A stretch of 64,000 nt of DNA, from contig NC_016751.1 of NCBI RefSeq assembly GCF_000255135.1, positions 558,001 through 622,000 on the forward strand, written 5' to 3'. Under the pieces are notes generated by a model. It worked only from the letters and a program-made list of their open reading frames with translations, did no database searches and was not told where the DNA came from. Position 1 is the first letter of the stretch; the number at the start of each line of letters is the position of its first letter. Position numbers and translations under genes: made by a program. This document shows, piece by piece, positions 34,174 through 42,704 of the stretch. The DNA is from Marinitoga piezophila KA3 (lineage in GTDB: Bacteria; Thermotogota; Thermotogae; Petrotogales; Petrotogaceae).

Positions 34174-34911
34174 ATGAAAATAGATGTATATGGCGCTATA
34201 TTTTATGACATTTATATTTACGGAGAAGAACCACATAAAAGTGAGATTTTAGAATTTCCTGGAGGTTCCGGTTTTAATATTTCCTATACTTTATATAAAT
34301 TAGGAAATGAGGTTTATTTCAATGGAGTTATAGGAAATGACTTTAAGGGAAACTTTTTAAAAGAAAAAACACCTTTTAAGAATATAAAGGAAATTAAAAA
34401 TCAGGAAACAGCTGTTTTCATTTCCAAAAACGATATTCCACTGGCAGTAAAAAGAAAAATAAATGATATTGAATTTTCTGATTTTGAAAAACATGGCGAA
34501 GTTGCTGTAATAACAAGTGAAATATCTATAAAAAATATTGAAAAAATATTAGCTTTAAACTATGATTATATATTTATAGATATAGGACCAAGACCTTTTT
34601 TAATTAATGATATTTCCTTTTCTGAAAATGTCTTTATTTTAGGAAATGAAAATGAAGCTAAATTATTTAATAAAAAAATTGATATTATAAAAGCAGGAAT
34701 ACGCGGCGTTTATTATAATAATAAATTATATCCTTCAAATGGTAAAAAGGCAAAATACACCACCGGACTTGGAGATATTTTTGATGCTTTTTTTATCGAT
34801 AATTATATTAAAAATTTCGATATTGAAAACTCTGTATATAATGCTATAACCGCTGTTGAAAAAGTACTTGATATACCTACTCCATATCAAAAAATTGAAT
34901 CCTGCACATAG
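34174..34911 (+). CDS. PfkB-family carbohydrate/nucleoside kinase
   Basis: A 245-aa ribokinase-like protein, shorter than the usual 300 aa. The N-terminal motif 'FPGGSGFNISYTLYKLG' and 'NGVIGNDFKG' bind the sugar, and the C-terminal TTGLGDIFDAFF contains the GxGD catalytic base. The lid strands are reduced and the N-terminus is trimmed (it begins MKIDVYGAIFYDIYIYGEEP). The phosphate acceptor cannot be predicted. Its 3' end runs into the first of two terminator-like hairpins. The SD is GAGGT, overlapping the DUF362 stop. Confidence 0.85.
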   Translation: MKIDVYGAIFYDIYIYGEEPHKSEILEFPGGSGFNISYTLYKLGNEVYFNGVIGNDFKGNFLKEKTPFKNIKEIKNQETAVFISKNDIPLAVKRKINDIEFSDFEKHGEVAVITSEISIKNIEKILALNYDYIFIDIGPRPFLINDISFSENVFILGNENEAKLFNKKIDIIKAGIRGVYYNNKLYPSNGKKAKYTTGLGDIFDAFFIDNYIKNFDIENSVYNAITAVEKVLDIPTPYQKIESCT

Positions 34912-34924
34912 AAGTGCAGGATTC
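34897..34924 (+). terminator. Hairpin 1 after the PfkB gene
   Basis: GAATCCTGCAC with GTGCAGGATTC, 11-bp stem and ATAGAA loop. Its T tract is weak (TTCAATCT). The same 24-bp core is repeated in inverse orientation at 40213-40236. Confidence 0.6.
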
Positions 34925-34938
34925 TTCAATCTGATAAC

Positions 34939-34970
34939 CCTTCCAGAAATTCTGGAAGGTCTATTTTAAA
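34939..34970. terminator. Hairpin 2 between the PfkB gene and the convergent small gene
   Basis: CCTTCCAGA and TCTGGAAGG form a 9-bp stem with a 3-base loop, then TCTATTTT on the plus strand. It probably serves both convergent genes. Confidence 0.6.
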
Positions 34971-35329
34971 AACCTCTCAATAATATTATCAAGTAAAATT
35001 CTTTCATCATCTTCAAAAAAATAATATCCTAAAGCAACACGCTTATAACCTAAACCATATTTAAGAGCAAAATCACGAACCTTCCCTTTTGGATAAGGAG
35101 TAATTGGCCATTTAATATCGTATCGAACGCAATTTTTTAAAAACATATCAAAAACTTTCATTTCCTCATCGCTGAGCTTAAAATAATTAAAAACAAATTC
35201 CTTAAAGTTCTTTGGTTTCTTAAAAAGCTCAGTGATGAGTTTTTTTCTTGCTAAATAAAATGGTGAAATATTATATTCTGTATCTTCAACATCTTCAGAA
35301 TTCAATAATTTCCTTTCAGTTTTCTTCAA
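34961..35329 (-). CDS. Conserved-looking hypothetical protein, 122 aa
   Basis: I do not recognise this family. The sequence is a soluble, helical, charged protein with no Cys-rich or enzyme motif. It includes 'FYLARKKLITELFKKPKNFKEFVFNYF' and a C-terminal 'DFALKYGLGYKRVALGYYFFEDDERI' segment. The apparent start is a TTG at 35329 with only a weak AAAGAG upstream; an in-frame stop (TAA) lies about 40 bases further up, so the true start is uncertain. Its stop touches the hairpin at 34939-34959. It lies at the left side of the ABC-transporter island. Confidence 0.55.
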   Translation of the reverse strand: MKKTERKLLNSEDVEDTEYNISPFYLARKKLITELFKKPKNFKEFVFNYFKLSDEEMKVFDMFLKNCVRYDIKWPITPYPKGKVRDFALKYGLGYKRVALGYYFFEDDERILLDNIIERFLK

Positions 35330-35803
35330 ATACTCTTTTAATCTCCAACTTACAAAAAGTTAAAACTATTTTTACTAATCTTTTTTGAAAGTAAGAAACT
35401 TTAAAATTAACATTCTCTTGTAACATAATAAAAAATTAAGAAAAAGACAAAATAATGAATATAAAAGTATTTTAAAAAACGAAATAAAATCCCGGATTTT
35501 TCGATGTTACATGAGTTAATTAAAATGTAATAAAAATCAACTTCTGAAATACTGATAAAAAGCGGATTTTTATTTTTGAAAAAACACTTGCAAGTCATGT
35601 CAGAAATGGTAAAATTCAAAATAAGAGGTGAAATTTAAATTATCTAAATAAATTTCATTAAATAAATGCTTTATATTTCTTTAAATATATAAATCGGCCT
35701 GACCTCTAAAAAATGGAAGAGAAATAAAAAAATTACAAAAATTTAAATATTAACTGACAAATACACGTTTTTGTTTTTTATATTCTCTTGAAAGGAGTTG
35801 AAT
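35330..35803. other. 474-bp gap with no convincing gene
   Basis: Very AT-rich. The minus-strand ORF 35407-35619 has no SD and no recognisable product. On the plus strand there is a short frame ending at 35638 (after an ATG at 35597, product 13 aa) without an SD; it may be a decayed remnant. AAAGGAG at 35791-35797 is the SD of the next gene. I see no clear promoter, riboswitch or tRNA; a weak -35/-10 pair around 35752-35780 is possible. Confidence 0.5.
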
Positions 35804-37753
35804 ATGAAAAAGATAAAAAATATTATAAATTTCATATATTCAAGATTAGGAAATAAAATAAAAGGAAGCGTATTTTTAATAATAATAGTCTCACTAATTG
35901 CAAATATTCTTGCCATTATTTTGCCATTGTTCCAAAAAAATATAATAGACGCTATTGTTAAGAGTAATTTAGAAAATGGATTAATATTTATTTTTCTTAT
36001 ATCAGGATTAACCATTTCGTTGATATATATAATTGAATCATTATTATTAGAAAAACTATTTAGAAATTTGAAGGGACGCATACAATATGAATTATTGACA
36101 TCCATAACAAGACAAAGTAATAAAATTATTGACCAAAGAGGACCTGGCGCATATATGACAGGTCTTTTTGGTAATTCAGAACAAATAGCTATGCTATTAA
36201 AAAAGAATTATTTTTCTATGATTATAGGTATTATAGTAAGTTTATTTGCATTGATAATTTCTGCAAAATGGACATTAACATTTCCACTATTAATTGTAGG
36301 CTCTTATATATTGATTTTTTCAATAATAAAGATAACAAACAAAATTCATATAAGTAATTTCAATAAAGCAAGAGAATTGGTATTTGAAACAAATCCAAAA
36401 GTACTGGAATTTATTGAAAACAAAAGGAGTATAAGCGGATATGGAAATATATTAAAGCTTGAAAATAGGATATATAAATTATTTGAAGAAAGAGATAATT
36501 ATTTTAAAAAAGCATCATATGCATCAATATTTGGTAATTCATCAATAGTAGCAATAAAAAATATAGTATTGACAATATTTTTTATACTTTCAATGTTTCA
36601 AATACAGAAAGGAAATCTTGAATTATCAGCATTTATAGCAATATTATCATATTTCCCTATAGTGTTTAAACCCATAGATTCAATTCAGGAAATATATTCC
36701 AATATAAATAAATTCGAAATGTTTTACAAACGTATAGAAGACAATCTTTTAAAGAAACCTAAATTGGATTTACCTGAGAACAATAAAATAAAAATAAGCA
36801 ATTGTTCATTTTCATATTCTAATACAGAAATAATAGAAAATCTTAATTTAGAGATAAATAAAAAAATAGGGCTTGTTGGATTATCAGGAGAGGGAAAGAG
36901 CACAATATTAAAAATGATTTTTGGAGAAATTTCACCGCTTAGAGGATATGTGGAATTTGGAAATAAAGATGTAAGAAATATACATAAACCTTTTGTTTAT
37001 TCCAGTATAAGATATTATTCACAGGAAATGGAAATATTCGATGAAGATTTAAATTTTAATGTAACCCTTGGAAAAATTGGACTATCTAAAAATGAATATA
37101 TGGAAAAATTAAAAAATTATGAAGCACAATTATTTAAACTTATAAAAAAAATAAAGACAATGAAAGAGCCTTTAAATTTAAAAAATCTTGATTATGAATA
37201 TATAAATATGATATATGAAATCTTTAATATTAATGATTGTTATGTAGAGAAAGAAAATCTTCTATATGAAATAATTGAAAAAATAAAAGATAACAAAATT
37301 AATGTCTCATTTGTGGCTGAAATATTATTCTCGCGTGATTACTACATACTGGAAAAATATGAAAATATAATAAAAGAATTGGAACTTGAGAAATTGGGAA
37401 ATAGAAAATTAGGGCAAAGAGGTAAAAAAATATCCGGTGGTGAAAAAAATAGAGTATGTATGGCAAGATTTTTGTTGCCAGAACATAATGGGCCATTTAT
37501 AATAGATGAACCATTTACAAGTCTTGATGCGATATCTGAAGAAAAAAATCTCAAAATATTAAAAGAATATATAAAAAACAAAAATGGAATAATAATATCG
37601 CATAAGATAAATATTATAAAAGAATTAGCAGATGAGATAATAGTTATAGATAAAGGAAAAATAATTGAAAAAGGAACACACAATGAATTAATTCAAAATC
37701 AAAAGCTTTATAGCAAAATACATAAAAACTTTGTGAAAATGAAAAATGTATAA
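35804..37753 (+). CDS. ABC exporter (fused membrane and ATPase domains) with an inserted helical domain
   Basis: A 649-aa half-transporter: six-helix membrane domain (residues 1 to about 310) and nucleotide-binding domain (about 330-645). It has the P-loop GLSGEGKST, a Q-loop in YYSQEM, signature ISGGEKNR, Walker B FIIDEPFTSLD and an H-loop in ISHKI. Between the Q-loop/'NVTLG' segment and the 'KLGQRGKKISGGE' segment there are about 85 extra residues, mostly charged helices, where normal exporters have 30-40. Glu in place of Gln in the signature is also non-standard. The substrate is unknown. The start is ATG 35804 with AAAGGAG 7 bases upstream. It leads a four-gene transporter cluster. Confidence 0.85.
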   Translation: MKKIKNIINFIYSRLGNKIKGSVFLIIIVSLIANILAIILPLFQKNIIDAIVKSNLENGLIFIFLISGLTISLIYIIESLLLEKLFRNLKGRIQYELLTSITRQSNKIIDQRGPGAYMTGLFGNSEQIAMLLKKNYFSMIIGIIVSLFALIISAKWTLTFPLLIVGSYILIFSIIKITNKIHISNFNKARELVFETNPKVLEFIENKRSISGYGNILKLENRIYKLFEERDNYFKKASYASIFGNSSIVAIKNIVLTIFFILSMFQIQKGNLELSAFIAILSYFPIVFKPIDSIQEIYSNINKFEMFYKRIEDNLLKKPKLDLPENNKIKISNCSFSYSNTEIIENLNLEINKKIGLVGLSGEGKSTILKMIFGEISPLRGYVEFGNKDVRNIHKPFVYSSIRYYSQEMEIFDEDLNFNVTLGKIGLSKNEYMEKLKNYEAQLFKLIKKIKTMKEPLNLKNLDYEYINMIYEIFNINDCYVEKENLLYEIIEKIKDNKINVSFVAEILFSRDYYILEKYENIIKELELEKLGNRKLGQRGKKISGGEKNRVCMARFLLPEHNGPFIIDEPFTSLDAISEEKNLKILKEYIKNKNGIIISHKINIIKELADEIIVIDKGKIIEKGTHNELIQNQKLYSKIHKNFVKMKNV

Positions 37754-37788
37754 TTAATATATGGTATTAATAAACAGGAGTGAAAAAA

Positions 37789-38748
37789 ATGATAAAATTT
37801 GAAAATGTTGTAAAAGAATATAAGTTAAAAAAAGATAAGGCGGTAACAGCACTTAAAGGAATTTCATTTGAAATAGAAAAGGGAGATATCTGTTTTTATC
37901 TCGGGCCAAATGGAGCTGGGAAATCAACAACAATAAAATTATTGCTTGGAATATTAAAACCAGATGATGGAAAAATATTAATAAACAATAATGAATTAAA
38001 GAAAAAATATAAAAAAGAATATTTGAAAAGAATCGGAATAAGTATAGGTAACAAGTCCCATTTAATATGGGACATTCCAGTTATAGAATCGCTTAAATTG
38101 GTGGGGAAATTATATAAAGTCCCTGAAAAAGTATCAGATGAACGGATAAAATATATGGCCGAAAAGTTAAATATCACACATGTACTGAATAAACCTGCAA
38201 AGTTTTTATCTCTTGGTGAGAGAGTAAAATCTGATATGATATGTGCTTTAATTCATGAACCTGAAATTGTATATCTTGATGAGCCAACAATAGGGGTTGA
38301 TATATTATCAAAAGAGATAATATTCGAATTTATAAAGGAACATAATGAGAAAAATAAAACCACATTCTTTATAACCACGCATGATATAAGCTGGGTGGAA
38401 AAGGTAAATACAAAATTAATTTTAATAGATAAAGGAAAGAAAATATATTCAGGTGAGGTTGAAAAATTAAAACAAAATTATAAAATACCGGAATCATTTA
38501 TGATTGAATTTGATAAGAAGATTGATATAAATAACTTTTTAGATTTTAAAGATAAATTCCTTGAGTTTAAAACAAGCGATAATAAAATATCTTTTGTATC
38601 AAATAATCATAATGTCCATATTGAATTTATAAATTATTGCTTTAAGAATTATAATGTGGTGAGAATAAATGAAATGACAAATAAAAAACTTGAAGATATA
38701 ATAATTTCAATCACAAAAAAGGAAAGTGAAAAATATGGCCAATTTTAA
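37789..38748 (+). CDS. ABC transporter ATPase (COG4586-like)
   Basis: A 319-aa ATP-binding protein with P-loop GPNGAGKST (about residues 41-49), Q-loop region 'SIGNKSHLIWDIP', a slightly atypical signature LSLGERVKSD, Walker B YLDEPTIGVD and H-loop THD. 'IGNKSHLIWDIPVIES' is typical of the ABC ATPases that work with DUF990/ABC-2 permeases. The C-terminal 100 residues form the extra domain of that family. The start is ATG 37789 (GGAGTG before it). Its end overlaps the following broken permease gene by 14 bases. Confidence 0.88.
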   Translation: MIKFENVVKEYKLKKDKAVTALKGISFEIEKGDICFYLGPNGAGKSTTIKLLLGILKPDDGKILINNNELKKKYKKEYLKRIGISIGNKSHLIWDIPVIESLKLVGKLYKVPEKVSDERIKYMAEKLNITHVLNKPAKFLSLGERVKSDMICALIHEPEIVYLDEPTIGVDILSKEIIFEFIKEHNEKNKTTFFITTHDISWVEKVNTKLILIDKGKKIYSGEVEKLKQNYKIPESFMIEFDKKIDINNFLDFKDKFLEFKTSDNKISFVSNNHNVHIEFINYCFKNYNVVRINEMTNKKLEDIIISITKKESEKYGQF

Positions 38749-39312
38749 TTATTATTTTGAAAATTTCAAAATAGAATTAAAGCGATATTTTTTATATACA
38801 CAGGAATATATAATGATGCTGATAATGAATGTAACAATGGTCTTTATTCAGTACGCTTTGTTTTCCAATCTTTTTTATGCTAAAAAACAAGTAATAAACG
38901 GATTTACAAAAGAAAATCTTTTACAATACTTTATTATAAATTTTCTGATTTCACAATTGACCTTTACAGAAGTACATGCCTCAATTAAAAATGATTATTA
39001 TAATGGAAAAATGGTATTATAAGTTTTTCAAATACTTATGGCCTTATGGTAAAGCATATATATACAATGATATATTCAATATTCTCCGGTTTTTTAATAC
39101 CGTTAAATTTCTTTCCTTTATGGTTGCAAAAAATAGCCAGTATTTTACCATTTAGATATATGGCATATGAACCAATAATACTTTTTATATCTTTTAATAA
39201 AAATATATTTTTCAGGATTATAGGAATTCAAATATTCTGGATAGTAATCTTATATATTATTGTAAAGTGGATACATAATCATATAGGAGAGAGGTTGTAT
39301 ATAAATGGATAG
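38735..39312 (+). pseudogene. Broken ABC-2 permease (DUF990-like), internal deletion and frameshift
   Basis: Two fragments lie in different frames. The first (38735-39022) codes for the N-terminal 95 aa with two membrane segments and ends at a stop after 'KNDYYNGKMVL'. The second reads in another frame from about 39010 ('IISFSNTYGLMVKHIYTM') to 39312, ending 'WIHNHIGERLYING', and holds 'FSGFLIPLNFFPLWLQKIASILPF', the late signature of this permease family. Intact permeases are about 260 aa; roughly 70 aa of middle sequence is missing. So the gene has an internal loss plus a shift. If the reading is right, the transporter has only one intact ABC-2 permease, the gene at 39305. Confidence 0.75.
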
Positions 39313-40111
39313 CGAAATAAGATATTATACAACAATATTTATGGAATATATAAAAATAAAATTTAGGAAGTTAAAAAGAGCTAAAAATATGGTATATATA
39401 TCTTCCCTGCAAACGCTTGTATTTCAATTAATGAATTTAATTTTGATATTTACTGTATATAAAAACGATATAATCATTAATGGCTGGAGTCAGTATGAAT
39501 TATTGTTTTTGTTTTCTTATACCAGTATAATACTGGATATATATTATATATTCAGCGGTGGATTATTCACATTGCCATATATGTATATTCATCGCGGAAA
39601 ATTTGATAAATTACTTGCATATCCATTTAATACATTAAGCCTTTTAATATTTGAAAATATATCTCTCTATAGATTAATTCCATTAATTTTCAATATAGCG
39701 CTTACAATAATATTTGGGATAATGATACATGTAAAATTAAATATATTATCTTTATTTTTAATGTTTTGGAATATAATAACAGGATTTTTAATACTTTTTG
39801 GATTGACAATAATTCTAACTTCATTTAGTTTTGTGATGAAAACAAGGCAATCACCAGCATCATTTTTAACGCTTATAACAGGATTTGCAAAATATCCATT
39901 AAGTTTTTTCGATAAATTTATCCAGGTAATACTAACCTATTTTATTCCATATGCTTATATATCCTATTTACCAATTTCTTTCATACTGAATAAAAATGTG
40001 AAAATAAATTATTTATGTATTTCAACACTACTGGCTATAATTTTATTTTTAACAGGAATAATATTATTTCAAATCTTTACTGAAAAATACAGGTCAGTAG
40101 GTTCAAACTAG
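39305..40111 (+). CDS. ABC-2 type permease (DUF990-like)
   Basis: A 268-aa membrane protein with six predicted membrane segments. 'DKLLAYPFNTLSLLIFENISLYRL' and 'KTRQSPASFLTLITGFAKYPLSFFDKFIQVILTYFIPYAYISY' are characteristic of the DUF990/ABC2_membrane_6 family, which partners with ATPases like the one at 37789. The start ATG overlaps the pseudogene by 8 bases, with GAGAGG upstream. It may pair with itself or have lost its partner permease. Confidence 0.83.
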   Translation: MDSEIRYYTTIFMEYIKIKFRKLKRAKNMVYISSLQTLVFQLMNLILIFTVYKNDIIINGWSQYELLFLFSYTSIILDIYYIFSGGLFTLPYMYIHRGKFDKLLAYPFNTLSLLIFENISLYRLIPLIFNIALTIIFGIMIHVKLNILSLFLMFWNIITGFLILFGLTIILTSFSFVMKTRQSPASFLTLITGFAKYPLSFFDKFIQVILTYFIPYAYISYLPISFILNKNVKINYLCISTLLAIILFLTGIILFQIFTEKYRSVGSN

Positions 40112-40208
40112 TGTCTCAGCATAGTTCTATATATTATTGATGCAGGTGTGTCAAATATTAAAAAAATAAATCCTGATGAAATTTGCGAGAGTGTTGGATA
40201 TTATTATA
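40112..40208 (+). pseudogene. Possible decayed ORF fragment after the permease
   Basis: In the same frame after the permease's TAG, an open stretch reads 'IIDAGVSNIKKINPDEICES' and more, without start codon or SD, up to the hairpin at 40211. It looks protein-like but matches no family I know. It may be the 3' end of a lost gene or chance. Confidence 0.3.
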
Positions 40209-40210
40209 AA

Positions 40211-40247
40211 AAATCCTGCACTTCTATGTGCAGGATTTTTTATAATA
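40211..40247 (+). terminator. Terminator hairpin at the right end of the island
   Basis: AAATCCTGCAC with GTGCAGGATTT (11 bp) and loop TTCTAT, followed by TTTTATAAT. The 24-bp core, including the loop, is the exact reverse complement of that at 34899-34922. Confidence 0.75.
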
Positions 40248-40920
40248 ACTCCCTTAATATTTCTTCATAATTTCTTACTCTTTTGCATTGTAAATCCTGA
40301 TGAATATCTTCTGGATCATATAGTATAAAATCCATTCCGGCGTTTTTGGCTCCCAGATAATCAGAATCAGGATTATCACCAATATATATTGATTTTTCAA
40401 TTGGAACACCAGAAATTTCTGCAGCTTTATAAAAAATAATGGGGTCAGGTTTTGGTTTTCCAGCTTTTTCAGAAGTTAAGACAAATTCAAAAAAACGATC
40501 TAATTTTAAAATTTTGCTTCTTCCCTGTTGAACCTTTTCAACACCATTTGTAATTGCTGCCATTCTTTGTCCCATTTCTCTTAACTTAAATAGAAATTCC
40601 TCAGCTCCATCAAAGAAAAAACCGGCTTTTGAAAGGTTTTCAAGATATAAATTAGAAATTTTTTGAAAATCCACATCTTTATTTATGCCCGCTTCTTTAA
40701 AAAATTCTTTAAATCTTTCTACTATAATCACTTCTTTAGGATATTTCCCTTCAGAAAATAATTTCCACCATTTTTCATTTATAGGTACATATATTTCTAT
40801 AAATTCTTCTTTAGGTTCAACATTTAAAGATTTTAACACTTCAAATAATGCGTATCTTTCAGATTTTGGAAAATCCAATAACGTATGATCTAAATCAAAA
40901 TATACTATTTCATATTTCAT
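40240..40920 (-). CDS. HAD-superfamily phosphatase (YjjG/YfnB-like)
   Basis: A 226-aa HAD subfamily IA hydrolase, with the nucleophile motif YFDLDHTLLDF (residues about 5-15), 'AITNGVEKVQQGR' (motif II), the motif III lysine in GKPKPDP, and 'YIGDNPDSDYLGAKNAGM' (motif IV). This pattern and length are those of YjjG-type noncanonical pyrimidine nucleotidases, though relatives act on other phosphates. It is the last gene of the dxr operon, 1 base after the methyltransferase start region, with the SD AAGGAG. Confidence 0.87.
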   Translation of the reverse strand: MKYEIVYFDLDHTLLDFPKSERYALFEVLKSLNVEPKEEFIEIYVPINEKWWKLFSEGKYPKEVIIVERFKEFFKEAGINKDVDFQKISNLYLENLSKAGFFFDGAEEFLFKLREMGQRMAAITNGVEKVQQGRSKILKLDRFFEFVLTSEKAGKPKPDPIIFYKAAEISGVPIEKSIYIGDNPDSDYLGAKNAGMDFILYDPEDIHQDLQCKRVRNYEEILRELL

Positions 40921-40921
40921 T

Positions 40922-41518
40922 TTAAAACTCCTTCCTTACAATAAAATAATAAAAAGAACCTTTAAGATATCCATATTCCTTTATTTGAAATTCAGCATGC
41001 TTAATATAGTCAAGAGGTTTTCTAACCATCGAAGAACCTGCAAGCGGATAGGTAATAAGCGTTGTAAGATATAACATAAAATCCTTTAAAATATTTCCTG
41101 TTAATCCATGTTCAACAAATATCCCGGTTCCACCGTTTTTCAAAACTCGTTTAACCTCCAACATAGAATTAAATGGATTTTTTACCGAACAAAATACGTC
41201 TATAGATAATATAGTATCAAATGTCTCATCTTCAAAAGGCATATTTTCAACAGATGTGTTTATAAATTTCAGATCCAGATCTTTTCTATCTAAAGACTTT
41301 TGTTTTGCAATTTCCAGCATTTTAACACTTTTATCTATTAAAACAACTTTTGAATTTTCAGGATAATATTTTATATTATTCCCGGTTCCAACTGCAAGAT
41401 CGAGTGTATATCCTTTTATCATCGGTACAAATCTTTGTCTGAACATATCCAATGTATTTCTTTCAAGGCTTCTTAAAAATGTATCATAATGTTTTGAAAT
41501 AAAATCATATCGGGTCAT
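40922..41518 (-). CDS. Class I SAM-dependent methyltransferase (UbiE-like)
   Basis: A 198-aa protein. Motif I DLAVGTGNNIKYYP (SAM-binding) lies at about residues 38-51; 'VVLIDKSVKMLEIAKQKS' and 'NMPFEDETFDTILSIDVFCS' give motifs II and post-II. The C-terminal 'LKDFMLYLTTLITYPLAGSSMVRKPLDYI' part is hydrophobic and may contact membranes or lipids. Substrate unknown. It starts 18 bases after dxr with GAGGGGAT and sits next to the HAD gene. Confidence 0.85.
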   Translation of the reverse strand: MTRYDFISKHYDTFLRSLERNTLDMFRQRFVPMIKGYTLDLAVGTGNNIKYYPENSKVVLIDKSVKMLEIAKQKSLDRKDLDLKFINTSVENMPFEDETFDTILSIDVFCSVKNPFNSMLEVKRVLKNGGTGIFVEHGLTGNILKDFMLYLTTLITYPLAGSSMVRKPLDYIKHAEFQIKEYGYLKGSFYYFIVRKEF

Positions 41519-41536
41519 TTAAATCCCCTCCACAAA

Positions 41537-42658
41537 TTAAGAAAATATTTTTTCAGCGTATATCCTAACTTCTCTATCAAGATTAATAATATCCTCAAAG
41601 TCATTTAAAACTATATTTTGCTTTTCAAAATAATCAACACTGTTCTTTACAATTTTATAGATGTCTGTATATTTAATCTTTCTTTCGAGAAATAATTTAA
41701 CTGCAATTTCATCGGCTGCATTAAAAGTTATCTGAAGCTTTTGATTCCCTAAAATTTCAAAAGCAAGTTTTAATGCCGGATATCTATTATAATCCACCTT
41801 TTCAAACTTTACAGGTTCTAAGGTTATATCTGGCAATTTATATTCAAATATTCTTTTTGGATATGTAATTGAATATGCAATAGGTATTTTCATATCTGGA
41901 ATACCGTAATGAAATTTCATAACCCCATCTTTATATGCAATTATGCTATGAATGTGACTATTTCTATTTATTACAACATCTATATTCTTTATTCCAAAAA
42001 GATAATATGCTTCTATTACTTCTAATCCCTTATTAACCATTGTTGCTGAATCAATTGTAATCCTTTTCCCCATTGACCATACAGGATGATTTAACACATC
42101 TTCAACTGTTACGTTCTCTAATTCTTCCAGCGGAACATCCCTTAATGCACCACCTGATGCTGTTATTATTAATTTATATGGAATATCATCACCGTTTTTT
42201 AATTGAAAAAGCGCGCTATGTTCACTGTCAACAGGTATTATTTCAGTATTATGCTCTTTTGCATAATTTAAGAGCATATTTCCACCACATACTATTGATT
42301 CTTTATTTGCAAGGCCTATTCTTTTTGAAACTTCAATTGCTTTTAATGTATGGCGTATCCCGGCTGCACCACCAGTTGCAACAATAGTAAAATCAGGTTT
42401 TGAATTTTTAAGCATTTTCAATGTTGCTCCATTGCCAGAAAATACATTCGTATTTTCAATTTTCTCCGATAGTTCCTTTTTTTCAATTGCAGCATATTTT
42501 GGATTCCACTTCTTTATTATTTCAATTAATTTTTTATCGTTTGAACCTGCACTTACTCCAACAATTTCAAAATCAAACCCTTTATTTTTAAGAAATTCCA
42601 AAACTTCAAGCGTTTGAGTGCCAATAGAACCAGTAACTCCTGTTATAGCTATTTTCAA
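41537..42658 (-). CDS. dxr: 1-Deoxy-D-xylulose 5-phosphate reductoisomerase
   Basis: The NADPH-dependent second step of the MEP isoprenoid pathway. The 373-aa protein has GVTGSIGTQTL (nucleotide-binding), 'LANKESIVCGG', 'PVDSEHSALFQ', the metal/substrate motif in 'TASGGALRD' and 'NHPVWSMGKRITIDSATM', and ends with a short helical domain. The start is TTG 42658 with AGAGGTGAT; the upstream GTG lies inside the SD. An extended -10 promoter lies upstream, inside the end of the preceding gene. It heads a three-gene operon. Confidence 0.95.
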   Translation of the reverse strand: MKIAITGVTGSIGTQTLEVLEFLKNKGFDFEIVGVSAGSNDKKLIEIIKKWNPKYAAIEKKELSEKIENTNVFSGNGATLKMLKNSKPDFTIVATGGAAGIRHTLKAIEVSKRIGLANKESIVCGGNMLLNYAKEHNTEIIPVDSEHSALFQLKNGDDIPYKLIITASGGALRDVPLEELENVTVEDVLNHPVWSMGKRITIDSATMVNKGLEVIEAYYLFGIKNIDVVINRNSHIHSIIAYKDGVMKFHYGIPDMKIPIAYSITYPKRIFEYKLPDITLEPVKFEKVDYNRYPALKLAFEILGNQKLQITFNAADEIAVKLFLERKIKYTDIYKIVKNSVDYFEKQNIVLNDFEDIINLDREVRIYAEKIFS

Positions 42659-42693
42659 GACTATCACCTCTAATTATTTCTTTTTAACATTTT

Positions 42694-42702
42694 ATTATAT
42701 CA
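42694..42702 (-). promoter_or_regulatory. Promoter for dxr operon
   Basis: TGATATAAT (extended -10, minus strand) with TTGGGA 16 bp upstream. It lies around the 3' end of the 256-aa gene and gives a start about 35 bases before dxr. Confidence 0.6.
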
Positions 42703-42704
42703 TA

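Noticed and set aside
35407-35619. Minus-strand 70-aa ORF in the gene-poor gap
   Set aside because: No SD, no recognisable motif and an AT-driven Phe/Tyr/Ile-rich composition. It could not be separated from chance.
42073-42617. Plus-strand ORFs opposite dxr
   Set aside because: Shadows of dxr codons; no SD and no family resemblance.
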